Below are positions 1 through 7,896 of a stretch of DNA of 14,810 nt, piece after piece. The notes beneath the pieces were generated by a model. That model saw only the letters and a program-made list of their open reading frames with translations. It did no database searches and had not been told where the DNA came from. Position 1 is the stretch's first letter. Each line of letters starts with the position of its first letter. This DNA is from Opitutia bacterium UBA7350 (GTDB lineage: Bacteria; Verrucomicrobiota; Verrucomicrobiia; Opitutales; Coraliomargaritaceae), in assembly GCA_002470925.1 (NCBI GenBank), contig DKOX01000081.1, positions 1 to 14,810 on the forward strand, written 5' to 3'. A program made the position numbers and the translations under genes.

Positions 1-1143
1 GAGAACCGGGAGAAGGTGATCGAGCAAATGGCCTCGCCCCAGACGCGCATTGTTTCGATGACGATTACGGAAGGCGGTTACTATTTCGATTTGAATGGTG
101 AATTGGATACGGCGCATGCCGATCTACAGTGGGACCTCGCGAATCCGCACAAGCCATCCTGCTCGTTCGGGTATTTGTTGGAGGCGCTTGACCGCAGACG
201 GCAACGCGGCCTTCAGCCGTTCACAATCCTGTCCTGCGATAACATCCAAAGCAACGGGGCGGTTGCCAAGAAAATGCTTTCCGCCTTTGCTGAACTGAGA
301 GATCCGGCCCTAAGAAATTGGATGGATGCAAATTGCCTCTTTCCCAACAGCATGGTGGATCGAATCACCCCCGCCACAACCGATGAGTTGCGGGAGTTGG
401 TGCGCGATGAATTTGGGGTCGAGGATGCATGGCCCGTCATGACGGAGCCGTTTAAACAGTGGGTCATTGAAGATCACTTTGTGGAGGGACGTCCGAAGTG
501 GGAAGACGCTGGGGCGCAGATGACAGAAGATGTGCTTCCCTATGAGTTGATGAAACTCCGCCTGCTCAATGGCTCCCACCAGGCGCTCTGCTATATTGGA
601 TTGTTACTCGGAAAAGAGCTCGTCCATGAAACGATGGAGGATGCGGGTATTCGCGCACTCTGCCGCAAAATGATGGATGAAGAGGTGACGCCGGCCCTAT
701 CGCCGGTTCCCGGGATCGATCTTGTCGAATATAAGAACTCCGTGATCGAACGTTTCGGGAATCCTGCGATTAGGGATCAGCTCTCCCGCATTGCCATTTA
801 TGGATCTTCCGGCCTTCCAAGCTTTGTGCTGCCTGCAATTGCGGCGCAGCTGAAGCGAGATGGCTCCATCAAGGTGCTCAGCTTTGTCATAGCATCCTGG
901 TTCCGCTACCTGAAGGGCCTGGATGAGTCCGGAAAGCCGATGCCGATGCTCGATCCCATGGCCGAAAAGCTTCAAGCGTGTGCCAAAGCGGCTGGCACAG
1001 ACGCGCGTCCACTTTTGGCGATGCGTGAAGTCTTCAGTGAAAGCCTGGCGAGTGAGCCCGTCTTCGTCGAAACGGTTTCTGCAATCTTGAAGAGCTTTTA
1101 TCAGAAGGGCGCCGAAGCGACGCTGAACGACTGTATCCGCTGA
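1..1143 (+). CDS. Mannitol/polyol long-chain dehydrogenase, 5'-truncated by window edge
   Basis: This is the C-terminal three quarters of a polyol-specific long-chain dehydrogenase (mannitol dehydrogenase family, about 480-500 residues when complete), an NAD-dependent cytosolic enzyme that oxidises a sugar alcohol to a ketose or reduces a hexuronate. The frame is open from base 1, so the GTG at 16 is internal, not the true start; the Rossmann N-terminus lies outside the window. Counting from that GTG, family blocks are TITEGGYY (17-23), SCDN (73-76), FPNSMVDRITP (109-119) and EDHFVEGRPKWE (152-163). The catalytic K-x4-N-x2-H signature is intact as K180, N185 and H188 (KLRLLNGSH). The exact substrate (mannitol, D-arabinitol, fructuronate) cannot be read from this. 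The adjacent ribitol-dehydrogenase-like gene, 21 bases downstream, and the porin after it favour a pentitol or hexitol role. Family assignment is firm, substrate is inference. Confidence 0.93.
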   Translation, partial: ENREKVIEQMASPQTRIVSMTITEGGYYFDLNGELDTAHADLQWDLANPHKPSCSFGYLLEALDRRRQRGLQPFTILSCDNIQSNGAVAKKMLSAFAELRDPALRNWMDANCLFPNSMVDRITPATTDELRELVRDEFGVEDAWPVMTEPFKQWVIEDHFVEGRPKWEDAGAQMTEDVLPYELMKLRLLNGSHQALCYIGLLLGKELVHETMEDAGIRALCRKMMDEEVTPALSPVPGIDLVEYKNSVIERFGNPAIRDQLSRIAIYGSSGLPSFVLPAIAAQLKRDGSIKVLSFVIASWFRYLKGLDESGKPMPMLDPMAEKLQACAKAAGTDARPLLAMREVFSESLASEPVFVETVSAILKSFYQKGAEATLNDCIR

Positions 1144-1164
1144 ATATGTAACTCACCCACTCAA

Positions 1165-1902
1165 ATGACTTATAGAAATAAAACCTTAGAAGGCAAAGTG
1201 GCGGCTGTCACCGGCGGTGCATCCGGCATCGGACTTGCCAGCACCAAAGGCATGCTTGAAGCGGGAGCTCGCGTTGTGGTCATTGACCGCGACGAAGCCG
1301 CTCTGGCCACTCTCATCGAGGAATATGGTGATCGCGTGACACCGCTGCTTATGGATCTCCTCGACCCTGAAAGTTGCGCCTCGATGATGCCGCAGATACT
1401 GTCACAGACTGCCCATCTCGACATCTTTCATGCGAATGCAGGTCTCTACGTCGGCGGCGATCTGGTCGATGTGAGTTCGGAGACAATCGATCAAATGCTA
1501 AATCTCAATGTGAATGTAGTGATGAAAAACATCCATGATGTTTTGCCGCATATGATCGAGCGCGCAACCGGCGATATCATTGTGACCAGTTCACTGGCCG
1601 GGCATTACCCGACCCCATGGGAGCCGGTTTACGCCTCGTCCAAATGGGCGATTCATTGTTTCGTTCAAGTTGTTCGCCGCCAGGTATTCAAGCATGGCAT
1701 TCGGGTGGGTTCGATTTCACCGGGACCTGTGGTCACCAATCTTGTCTTCGGTTGGCCTGAAGAAAAACTCAAGGAGGCAATTGATTCGGGCAGTCTCATT
1801 AAACCACAAGAATTCGCGGAAACCTTAATGTTTATGCTGAGTCGCCCACGTAATGTAACCATCCGGGACGTAGTGCTTATGCCAACAAATTACGATCTTT
1901 AG
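1165..1902 (+). CDS. Ribitol 2-dehydrogenase-like short-chain dehydrogenase
   Basis: A 245-residue classical SDR expected to oxidise a sugar alcohol with NAD(+) in the cytosol. The nucleotide-binding TGGASGIG lies at 16-23, an acidic D41 at the end of beta-2 points to NAD rather than NADP, the NAG motif is at 91-93, and the catalytic Ser142/143, Tyr156 and Lys160 (YASSK) are present. Several stretches recall Klebsiella ribitol dehydrogenase beyond the general SDR pattern: LDIFHANAG (85-93), the WEPVY segment before the active site (152-156), RRQVFKHGIRVG (171-182), SPGPVVT (185-191) and a C-terminus ending in a VTIRDVVLMP-type block followed by DL. Comparison was from memory, not alignment. 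The gene follows the polyol dehydrogenase by 21 bases and was probably cotranscribed with it. No Shine-Dalgarno is visible before the ATG. Ribitol is the best guess; another pentitol is possible. Confidence 0.85.
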   Translation: MTYRNKTLEGKVAAVTGGASGIGLASTKGMLEAGARVVVIDRDEAALATLIEEYGDRVTPLLMDLLDPESCASMMPQILSQTAHLDIFHANAGLYVGGDLVDVSSETIDQMLNLNVNVVMKNIHDVLPHMIERATGDIIVTSSLAGHYPTPWEPVYASSKWAIHCFVQVVRRQVFKHGIRVGSISPGPVVTNLVFGWPEEKLKEAIDSGSLIKPQEFAETLMFMLSRPRNVTIRDVVLMPTNYDL

Positions 1903-1975
1903 CCGCCTTGAGTTTCGCATACGAAAGCCAGGTTCCCTGCTACCGCGACTCTACAGACAAGCAATAAAAGCAATT

Positions 1976-2003
1976 TTTACCGAGAAAAAGAAACAAATAT
2001 AAC
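1976..2003 (+). promoter_or_regulatory. Candidate sigma-70 promoter for the porin gene
   Basis: The 118-base gap between the SDR and the porin is A-rich and holds TTTACC (1976-1981), a 16-base spacer and TATAAC (1998-2003). A start near 2010 would leave a leader of about 11 bases before the porin ATG at 2021. A private promoter would allow higher expression of the porin than of the enzymes. A small stem TTTCG/CGAAA (1913-1926) just after the SDR stop could mark the operon junction. Based on sequence likeness only. Confidence 0.35.
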
Positions 2004-2020
2004 CTCAACCAAAGAAAAAA

Positions 2021-3241
2021 ATGAAAATACCGACTAAATCACTACTGTTCACATCAACAGTATTTATCGCAGCGAACATGACGTCCGCTGAATACATTGC
2101 GCCCGCGGCATTTGAAGAGCGCGATGAACTCACCGGCGATTGGAACGGTGCCCGCTCTGATCTCGAAGCATTTGGAATCACTCCGTTCTTCTATTACGAT
2201 GCCATCGTGGGGGCAAACGTCTCGGGCGGCATACAAGGCGACGAAGAATTCACCGGGCAGATCTACGCTGGCTTTGATTTTGATTTCGAGAAGCTCTTTG
2301 GCTGGGAGGCGACCACCATGAAGCTGTCTATGGTCGACCGTCATGGTAAAAGCGTTTCCAAAAATGTTGGTGGTATTTATGATCCGATGACAATCTACGG
2401 CGGTCCCGACGGGCAAAAAACGATCCTCTATCAAATCGTAATCGAAACCCGGTTGAACGACCAATGGTCGCTGAAGTTCGGTCGCGACAGTCAGGATTCA
2501 GATTTCGCGAATGACGATCTCTACCGTTATTCGCTGAGTACTTCCATCAACGGCCCAATTCGCGCCATGATGCTGGATGCACCACAGATCGTCTCCTTCC
2601 CCCTGGGACTTTGGCACGCGCGTCTCAAATATCAGGCCAGTGACGAGCATATGTTCAAAGTCGGAGCGTATCAGAATAGACAGGACATCTGGGAAAACAT
2701 CCCAGGCACGGACTTCGGATGGGACGATGACGATGGACTTACCTTCATGGCTCAATACGACTGGACGCCGAGCATCTATGATCGTCCGGCGCAACTCTAT
2801 GTCGGTGTCGCTTACTCTAAAGTCGATTACACTCAATTTGACATGAAGGAGGCTGATAGCCAATCCCGCATCTACGCACACTTTGATTTTCAACCCAAAG
2901 AGGATCTGACTCTCTTCGCTTTCGGTGCCTACACCACTCAGGAAGAACTCGCTTTCTCGCCCTTGCAAATCAGCGCGGGTGCTAATTATAAAGGCCTGAT
3001 TCCCAGCCGCGAGAATGATCGCACGGTGGCTTTTGTGACCTATGGGGAAATCAGCGACGACTACGCCGATTCTGTCATGCAGGATCTCGACTATGAGATG
3101 GTCTATGAACTCGGCCACCGGGTTCAGATCACTCCTGCCTTCTACATTCAGCCCTCAGTGCAATACATTCACAATCCGGGCGGAAGCGGCAATATCGACG
3201 ACGCGATTGTGCTTGGCGCATGGATCGGAGGGTCCTTCTAA
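2021..3241 (+). CDS. OprB-family carbohydrate-selective outer-membrane porin
   Basis: A 406-residue outer-membrane beta-barrel of the OprB family, which lets sugars and related solutes into the periplasm. The N-terminus MKIPTKSLLF followed by a hydrophobic stretch is a signal peptide, with likely cleavage after TSA at residue 23. The mature start carries the OprB hallmark LTGDWNGARSDLEAFGI (residues 37-53). The rest alternates short aromatic beta-strands with acidic turns, and near the C-terminus the block with IQPSVQYIHNPGG matches the conserved OprB end; the last residue is Phe, as expected for BAM recognition. Length is typical for the family. The position right after two polyol dehydrogenases suggests sugar-alcohol uptake, though specificity cannot be read. 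The start at the ATG is fixed by the signal peptide; the upstream region is A-rich without a Shine-Dalgarno. Confidence 0.9.
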   Translation: MKIPTKSLLFTSTVFIAANMTSAEYIAPAAFEERDELTGDWNGARSDLEAFGITPFFYYDAIVGANVSGGIQGDEEFTGQIYAGFDFDFEKLFGWEATTMKLSMVDRHGKSVSKNVGGIYDPMTIYGGPDGQKTILYQIVIETRLNDQWSLKFGRDSQDSDFANDDLYRYSLSTSINGPIRAMMLDAPQIVSFPLGLWHARLKYQASDEHMFKVGAYQNRQDIWENIPGTDFGWDDDDGLTFMAQYDWTPSIYDRPAQLYVGVAYSKVDYTQFDMKEADSQSRIYAHFDFQPKEDLTLFAFGAYTTQEELAFSPLQISAGANYKGLIPSRENDRTVAFVTYGEISDDYADSVMQDLDYEMVYELGHRVQITPAFYIQPSVQYIHNPGGSGNIDDAIVLGAWIGGSF

Positions 3242-3262
3242 GCGGCACACCGGTAACGCCTC

Positions 3263-3297
3263 AGCCTGCGGTCCCTTTGGGCCGCAGGCTCTCTTTA
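3263..3297 (+). terminator. Stem-loop terminator after the porin
   Basis: A perfect 9-bp GC-rich stem, AGCCTGCGG (3263-3271) with CCGCAGGCT (3282-3290), encloses TCCCTTTGGG, which can add an inner CCC/GGG pair. It lies 21 bases after the porin stop and is followed by a weak T-rich tail (CTCTTTA). It most likely ends the polyol block. Confidence 0.75.
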
Positions 3298-3742
3298 TGA
3301 GTGCATTTGCCGCAATCAGGTGGCGCTCGATTCTCAGCTACAGTAAAGTAAGATACTCATGAAGGATACAATTTATATCATTGTTACCAGACAGGCCAAC
3401 CGTGGTACGGTTCTTCATCTCCACTTTGCGCTGATTACGACCAGTTCGCTTTTTTTAAAGTGATTGACCAGTCATTTTCAGCTATTTGTTATCAAGGCTG
3501 AGAGCTTTTCTACGATGTAATTTTGATATTTAGCAAAACAAAAGAAAGGTTCGGCTCTACATTGGGCAGACCGCCGATTTAGAGCGTCGTTTTTAGCGAC
3601 ACAATTCGCCTGTAGGTCAGTGTATGTAGACAAGCTCAGAGGTCGTAATGAACTGTAGCGATTTTTTAGGGCACAAACCCTGAATTGAAAATTATATTTA
3701 ATCTTTGCTATCGAGGCTGCTAATAATCTATAATAATGCCTA
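3298..3742. other. Gene-free intergenic region before acs
   Basis: About 445 bases, visibly richer in A and T than the genes on either side. I see no convincing coding region; open frames here have no protein-like composition and no Shine-Dalgarno. It contains a small perfect hairpin AACCGT/ACGGTT with a 3-base loop (3398-3412), a run of seven T (3451-3457) and, at its right end, the acs promoter. It could hold regulator sites or a small RNA, but nothing in it is recognisable to me. Confidence 0.6.
3705..3734 (+). promoter_or_regulatory. Candidate sigma-70 promoter of acs, possibly giving a leaderless mRNA
   Basis: TTGCTA (3705-3710), an 18-base spacer and a consensus TATAAT (3729-3734). The last base of the -10 box is only 9 bases before the A of the acs ATG at 3743, so transcription would begin within a few bases of the start codon or on it. 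Confidence 0.5.
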
Positions 3743-5704
3743 ATGTCTACTACACCCGAAAACTTTGAAACCGTATCCCACGAAAACCGCAGTTTTGAAC
3801 CGCCGGAAGTCTTTGCAGCGCAAGCATTAATTGGAAGCAAGGCGGCCTATCGGGAACTCTATGAGCGCAGTATCGCGGAGCCGGAGGCCTTTTGGGCGGA
3901 AGCGGCGCAGGATTTGCATTGGTTCAAGCGATGGGACTCCGTTTTGGATGCCAGCAAGGCACCGTTCTACAAATGGTTTGATGGCGCTCAGACCAATATC
4001 AGTTACAATTGCTTGGATCGGCATCTTGATAACGGGCGGGGTGATCGCATCGCGCTTTACTGGGAGGGAGAACCGGGTGACCAACGGCGCCTGACTTTCC
4101 GTGAACTCCATGCGGAGGTATGTCGTTTCGCCAATGTTCTGAAAAAAATGGGGGTCGGGAAGGGCGACCGAGTCGCAGTGTATCTGCCGATGATCCCGGA
4201 GTTGGCGATTTCAGTGCTGGCCTGCGCGCGTATCGGGGCGGTGCATTCCGTAATTTTTGGAGGTTTCTCGGCTGATTCGATTCGCGATCGGGTTCTCGAC
4301 AGTGAGACCCGCATGGTGATTACGGCAGATGGCGGCTATCGCCGGGGCAAGATTCTCGAGCTCAAAAAGATCGTCGATGAGGGCGTGGCGAACTGTGACT
4401 GCGTGCAGGATGTTTTGGTCATTAAGCGCGGGGGACATCATGCCATCGACTGTGAGATGGTGGCAGGTCGCGATTCGTGGTATGCGGATGTCGTGAGTGG
4501 CGTTGATGCGGACTGCCCGGCGGAACCGATGGAAGCGGAGGACCTGCTCTTTTTGCTCTATACCAGTGGGACGACCGGCAAGCCGAAGGGTATCATGCAC
4601 ACTACTGCCGGTTATCAGGTCTTTACATACCTGACTTCAAAATACGTTTTTGATCTGAAGCCGGACGATATTTATTGGTGTACCGCCGACGTGGGTTGGA
4701 TCACCGGTCATAGTTATATTGTATATGGAATACTTCAAAACGGCGTCACACAGGTCATGTATGAAGGTGCGCCAGATTTCCCAAATCAGGGTCGTTTCTG
4801 GGAGATCATTGAGCGCTACAAGGTCACAACTTTTTACACCGCGCCGACTGCGATCCGTGCCTTTATGAAATGGGGCGACAACTGGCTGGCGCAGAAGGAT
4901 TTGAGTTCCTTGCGTCTCCTCGGGACGGTCGGTGAACCGATCAATCCGGAAGCGTGGATGTGGTATCATGAAAAAGTGGGTAGCGAGCGCTGTCCGATTG
5001 TGGACACCTGGTGGCAGACTGAAACCGGCGGGCATATGTTGACGCCGATGCCGGGTGCAATCGCAACGAAGCCCGGTTGCGCAACGGTGCCGTTCTTCGG
5101 GATTGAACCGGACATCCTCACGGATGAGGGGGAGTCGGTCGAAGCGGGGATTCTCGCTATCAAAAAACCATGGCCCGGAATGTTGCGGGGGATTTATGGC
5201 GACCCACAGCGCTTCAAGGACACCTACTGGTGTAAATGGGGCGGGCAGTATTATTTCCCGGGCGATGGCGCCCGCCGTGACGAGGACGGTTACTACTGGA
5301 TCCTGGGTCGGGTCGATGACGTGGTGAATGTTTCCGGCCACCGGATTGGCACGGCGGAACTGGAAAGCGTATTTGTCGAGCACAAGGATGTTGCCGAATC
5401 TGCGGTCATTGGCATCCCGCATGAAATAAAAGGGCAGGGCCTGATTGCCTTTGTGACCGTTATTGACGGTCGGGCACACGATGACCATTTGCGCAAGGAA
5501 TTGGTATCGATGATCGACAAAAGCATCGGCAAATTCGCCCGCCCTGAGCGCATTGTCTTTTCGCATGATCTTCCCAAGACCCGTTCCGGTAAAATCATGC
5601 GCCGCCTCCTGCGAGACATCGCGGAAGGCCGTGAACTTGGGAATACAACAACCCTTGCGGATCCGGGGGTGGTCGAGAATCTTCAAGTTCAATTCGGCAG
5701 TTAA
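3743..5704 (+). CDS. acs: Acetyl-CoA synthetase (acetate--CoA ligase, AMP-forming)
   Basis: A 653-residue ANL-superfamily enzyme that activates acetate with ATP to acetyl-AMP and then forms acetyl-CoA. The order is an N-terminal ACS domain (about 20-80), the large adenylation domain with P-loop YTSGTTGKPKG (273-283), ADVGW.TGHSY (315-325), TVGEP (395-399) and DTWWQTETGG (421-430), and the small C-terminal domain with the catalytic/acetylation site RSGK, Lys617. Trp424 and Val396 match the acetate-pocket residues W414 and V386 of the Salmonella enzyme, and Ile320-Thr321 match V310-T311, so a small acyl substrate is expected. Lys617 is the usual target of reversible acetylation. The ATG at 3743 gives the normal family length and no other in-frame ATG lies near, although it stands almost on the predicted promoter and has no Shine-Dalgarno. 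The next two genes encode a symporter, which fits acetate uptake. Confidence 0.97.
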   Translation: MSTTPENFETVSHENRSFEPPEVFAAQALIGSKAAYRELYERSIAEPEAFWAEAAQDLHWFKRWDSVLDASKAPFYKWFDGAQTNISYNCLDRHLDNGRGDRIALYWEGEPGDQRRLTFRELHAEVCRFANVLKKMGVGKGDRVAVYLPMIPELAISVLACARIGAVHSVIFGGFSADSIRDRVLDSETRMVITADGGYRRGKILELKKIVDEGVANCDCVQDVLVIKRGGHHAIDCEMVAGRDSWYADVVSGVDADCPAEPMEAEDLLFLLYTSGTTGKPKGIMHTTAGYQVFTYLTSKYVFDLKPDDIYWCTADVGWITGHSYIVYGILQNGVTQVMYEGAPDFPNQGRFWEIIERYKVTTFYTAPTAIRAFMKWGDNWLAQKDLSSLRLLGTVGEPINPEAWMWYHEKVGSERCPIVDTWWQTETGGHMLTPMPGAIATKPGCATVPFFGIEPDILTDEGESVEAGILAIKKPWPGMLRGIYGDPQRFKDTYWCKWGGQYYFPGDGARRDEDGYYWILGRVDDVVNVSGHRIGTAELESVFVEHKDVAESAVIGIPHEIKGQGLIAFVTVIDGRAHDDHLRKELVSMIDKSIGKFARPERIVFSHDLPKTRSGKIMRRLLRDIAEGRELGNTTTLADPGVVENLQVQFGS

Positions 5705-5714
5705 AGACATTTAC

Positions 5715-5738
5715 CTGCGACGATCCTCAAAGTCGCAG
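5715..5738 (+). other. Intercistronic stem-loop between acs and the symporter genes
   Basis: A perfect 7-bp stem CTGCGAC/GTCGCAG with a 10-base loop sits 10 bases after the acs stop. No T-run follows, so it is a poor intrinsic terminator. It may protect the acs mRNA 3' end or reduce read-through into the symporter genes. Confidence 0.5.
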
Positions 5739-5779
5739 TGATCCAACCCCACAATACAAACCATCGTCCGTTATACCTC

Positions 5780-6046
5780 ATGAATGATCAAAACTCCAAA
5801 TCCCACTGGCGTGCGAGCTTGCGGCTTACCGGCCTACTTTTAGTGTGCTGGTTTATTCTGGGCTACGTCGCGCCGATTCTTTTTCGTGAGTGGCTGGACG
5901 CAAATTTCCCGGCGGTGGGTACCGCTCCCTTTGGTTTCTGGGTGGCGCAGCAGGGTTCCATCATCGGTTTTGTTGTGATTCTTGTAATCTACGCGATTTG
6001 CATGAACCGCACTGATAAAAAACACGGATACAGCGAGGAGGATTAA
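5780..6046 (+). CDS. Sodium:solute symporter small subunit (DUF4212)
   Basis: An 88-residue inner-membrane protein of the DUF4212 family, the small partner of VC_2705-type sodium:solute symporters. After a polar start comes SHWRASLRLT, then a first membrane helix (about 15-34), a short periplasmic loop with FREWLDANFP, the family block FGFWVAQQGSI (about 49-59) and a second helix ending in YAICMNRTDKK. The hydrophilic C-terminus is short. I chose the ATG at 5780 because it starts just before the conserved region; a GTG at 5738 in the same frame would add 14 unremarkable residues and lies in the hairpin after acs. The stop codon is 3 bases before the next gene's ATG, and its last codons carry that gene's ribosome binding site, so the two subunits are probably translationally coupled. 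Confidence 0.9.
   Translation: MNDQNSKSHWRASLRLTGLLLVCWFILGYVAPILFREWLDANFPAVGTAPFGFWVAQQGSIIGFVVILVIYAICMNRTDKKHGYSEED
6035..6041 (+). promoter_or_regulatory. Strong Shine-Dalgarno for the symporter large subunit
   Basis: GAGGAGG lies 8 bases before the ATG at 6050, inside the last codons of the small-subunit gene. It is the only full-strength Shine-Dalgarno I see in the window and confirms the large-subunit start. Confidence 0.85.
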
Positions 6047-6049
6047 ACA

Positions 6050-7888
6050 ATGGAAATCGCACAAAGCACTCTGAATCTGATTTTTATCGGCGCCACTTTC
6101 GCAGTTTACATCGTGATCGCCGCCCGTTCGCGGGCGGCCTCCACCAAGGAATATTACGTTGCGGGTGGCGGGGTCTCGCCGCTGGCGAACGGGATGGCGA
6201 CCGCGGCGGACTGGATGTCGGCGGCGACTTTCATTTCCATGGCGGGAGCGGTTGCGATCAGCGGCTACGACGCCTCCCGTTTCCTGATGGGTTGGACCGG
6301 CGGTTTTGTTTTGCTGACGATGCTGATGGTTCCGTTTCTTCGTAAATTCAACAAGGCCACGGTACCGGACTTTATTGGAGATCGCTATTACTCGCGCACC
6401 GCACGCGCGGTTGCGGTAATATGTGCGATCTTTATTTGCATGACTTACATCATGGGGCAAATGCGTGGCGTCGGGGTCGTTTTCTCGCAACTGTTTGGTA
6501 TCAGCATTTCTTCCGGTGTCGTTAGTGGGGCAGTCATTGTCTTTATATATGCCGGACTCGGTGGCATGAAAGGCATCACCTACACGCAAGTCGCGCAGTA
6601 TTCCGTCATGGCGTTTTCCTACACCATCCCTGCGGTTTTTATCGCGATGGCCTTGACTGGAAATGTTGTGCCACAGCTCGGACTGATCAGTAATTACACC
6701 GCGGATGGCACTGCGGTTCCATTTCTGGCGAAGTTGAATGCCATCAATACCGAGCTTGGTTTTGCGGAATACACCTCCGGCAAACTCTCAACTATTAACA
6801 TGTTTTGCATCACGGCGGCTCTGATGTGTGGCACGGCGGGATTGCCGCATGTGATCGTCCGCTTTTTTACGGTTAAGGACGTCAAGGCCGTGCGAAAATC
6901 CGCTTGCTGGACGCTGGGATTCATCGCGGTGATCTATTTGACCGCGCCCACCATAGGAGCGTTTTCCCGGGTAAACCTCATCGAGAAACTGCACCAAACC
7001 ACTTACACCGAAGCACCGTATTGGTTTAAGGAATTTGAACAAACCGGACAAATGGCCTGGGTGGATAAGAATAATGACGGGCGTATTCAATACTTTGGGC
7101 CCGGCGTGTCCGAGGCGGGGACCTTCAGCGTCTTTCAGGGGAAAGCTCCCGAGTATCCCTTATACGACGCTCCGCAAGAACAACGCATTGGTGTGCACGG
7201 GCAACGCCTTCTAGCGAACAAGGCGGATCTTTCCAATCCCAACGAGCTATACTTCGGCAATGACATCATGGTGATGGCAAATCCCTACATGGCAGGATTG
7301 CCACCCTGGGTGATCGCGCTATTGATGGCAGGTTGTATCGCGGCGGCGCTTTCAACCGCAGCAGGTCTTCTCTTGGTGCTATCCACTTCCATTTCGCACG
7401 ACTTGATGAAAAAAATCATCAAGCCGGATCTAACCGATAGGGAGGAGGTTAATTTTGCGCGCTTGGCCTCGTTTGCAGCATTGGTCGTGGCTGCCTACTT
7501 TGGCGTAAACCCGCCTTCTGCATTTATCGCAAAAACCGTCGCCTTTGCCTTCGGCCTGGCGGCTTCTTCATTCTTTCCGACGCTACTGATGGGTATTTTC
7601 TCATCACGCGTCAATCGAGCCGGCGGGATTGCCGGTATGATTTGCGGCATTGTATTCACGAGTAGTTATATCGTGTATTTCCAGTTTCTCGGAGGAACGA
7701 AAGAGCAACTCTTCTTTGGGATCACGCCCGAGGGCATTGGATTTGTCGGAATGTTGATCAATTTCATTGTCGCCTTTGCGGTCAGTAACATGACCAAGCC
7801 TCCGCCCGGTTATATCACTGAGATGGTTGCGAATATTCGCACGCCCAGTGGAGTTCGCAAAACGCCACCTACCGATTTTGAAATCTAG
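6050..7888 (+). CDS. Sodium:solute symporter large subunit, VC_2705 family (acetate-type)
   Basis: A 612-residue polytopic inner-membrane transporter of the SSF superfamily, in the VC_2705 branch that pairs with DUF4212 proteins. Hydrophobic segments run through the whole length, about 12-14 in number. Family marks include SRAASTKEYYVAGG (27-40), the MATAADWMSAATFIS segment (49-63), GLPHVIVRFFTV (264-275) and the SSF signature around 430-451, where AAALSTAAGLLLVLSTSIS precedes HDL. A large extramembrane insert (about 310-410) is typical of this branch and contains an EF-hand-like loop start D339-x-N-x-D343-G. The neighbours, acs upstream and DUF4212 three bases before, argue for uptake of acetate or another short carboxylate with Na+. 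It is longer and differently built from E. coli ActP, so I leave the symbol blank. The substrate is inferred from context only. Confidence 0.92.
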   Translation: MEIAQSTLNLIFIGATFAVYIVIAARSRAASTKEYYVAGGGVSPLANGMATAADWMSAATFISMAGAVAISGYDASRFLMGWTGGFVLLTMLMVPFLRKFNKATVPDFIGDRYYSRTARAVAVICAIFICMTYIMGQMRGVGVVFSQLFGISISSGVVSGAVIVFIYAGLGGMKGITYTQVAQYSVMAFSYTIPAVFIAMALTGNVVPQLGLISNYTADGTAVPFLAKLNAINTELGFAEYTSGKLSTINMFCITAALMCGTAGLPHVIVRFFTVKDVKAVRKSACWTLGFIAVIYLTAPTIGAFSRVNLIEKLHQTTYTEAPYWFKEFEQTGQMAWVDKNNDGRIQYFGPGVSEAGTFSVFQGKAPEYPLYDAPQEQRIGVHGQRLLANKADLSNPNELYFGNDIMVMANPYMAGLPPWVIALLMAGCIAAALSTAAGLLLVLSTSISHDLMKKIIKPDLTDREEVNFARLASFAALVVAAYFGVNPPSAFIAKTVAFAFGLAASSFFPTLLMGIFSSRVNRAGGIAGMICGIVFTSSYIVYFQFLGGTKEQLFFGITPEGIGFVGMLINFIVAFAVSNMTKPPPGYITEMVANIRTPSGVRKTPPTDFEI

Positions 7889-7896
7889 GTACGGTC

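Noticed and set aside
2498..3118. 206-codon open frame on the - strand inside the porin gene
   Set aside because: It is antisense to a clear OprB porin and lacks a start signal or recognisable domains.
3359..3463. 34-codon open frame starting at ATG 3359 in the intergenic region
   Set aside because: No Shine-Dalgarno, no promoter and no recognisable peptide type; a frame this short is expected by chance.
3478..3840. 120-codon open frame on the - strand running from the gap into acs
   Set aside because: It covers the acs promoter and start codon, has a low-complexity, unprotein-like composition and no ribosome binding site.
4637..5710. Long open frame (357 codons) on the - strand opposite acs
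   Set aside because: It lies wholly antisense to a gene whose every motif fits acetyl-CoA synthetase, and its translation has no domain-like features. It is a by-product of codon bias.
5840..6589. 249-codon open frame on the - strand opposite the symporter genes
   Set aside because: The translation is rich in Arg, His and Asn without any hydrophobic core, as expected from the reverse of membrane-protein codons.
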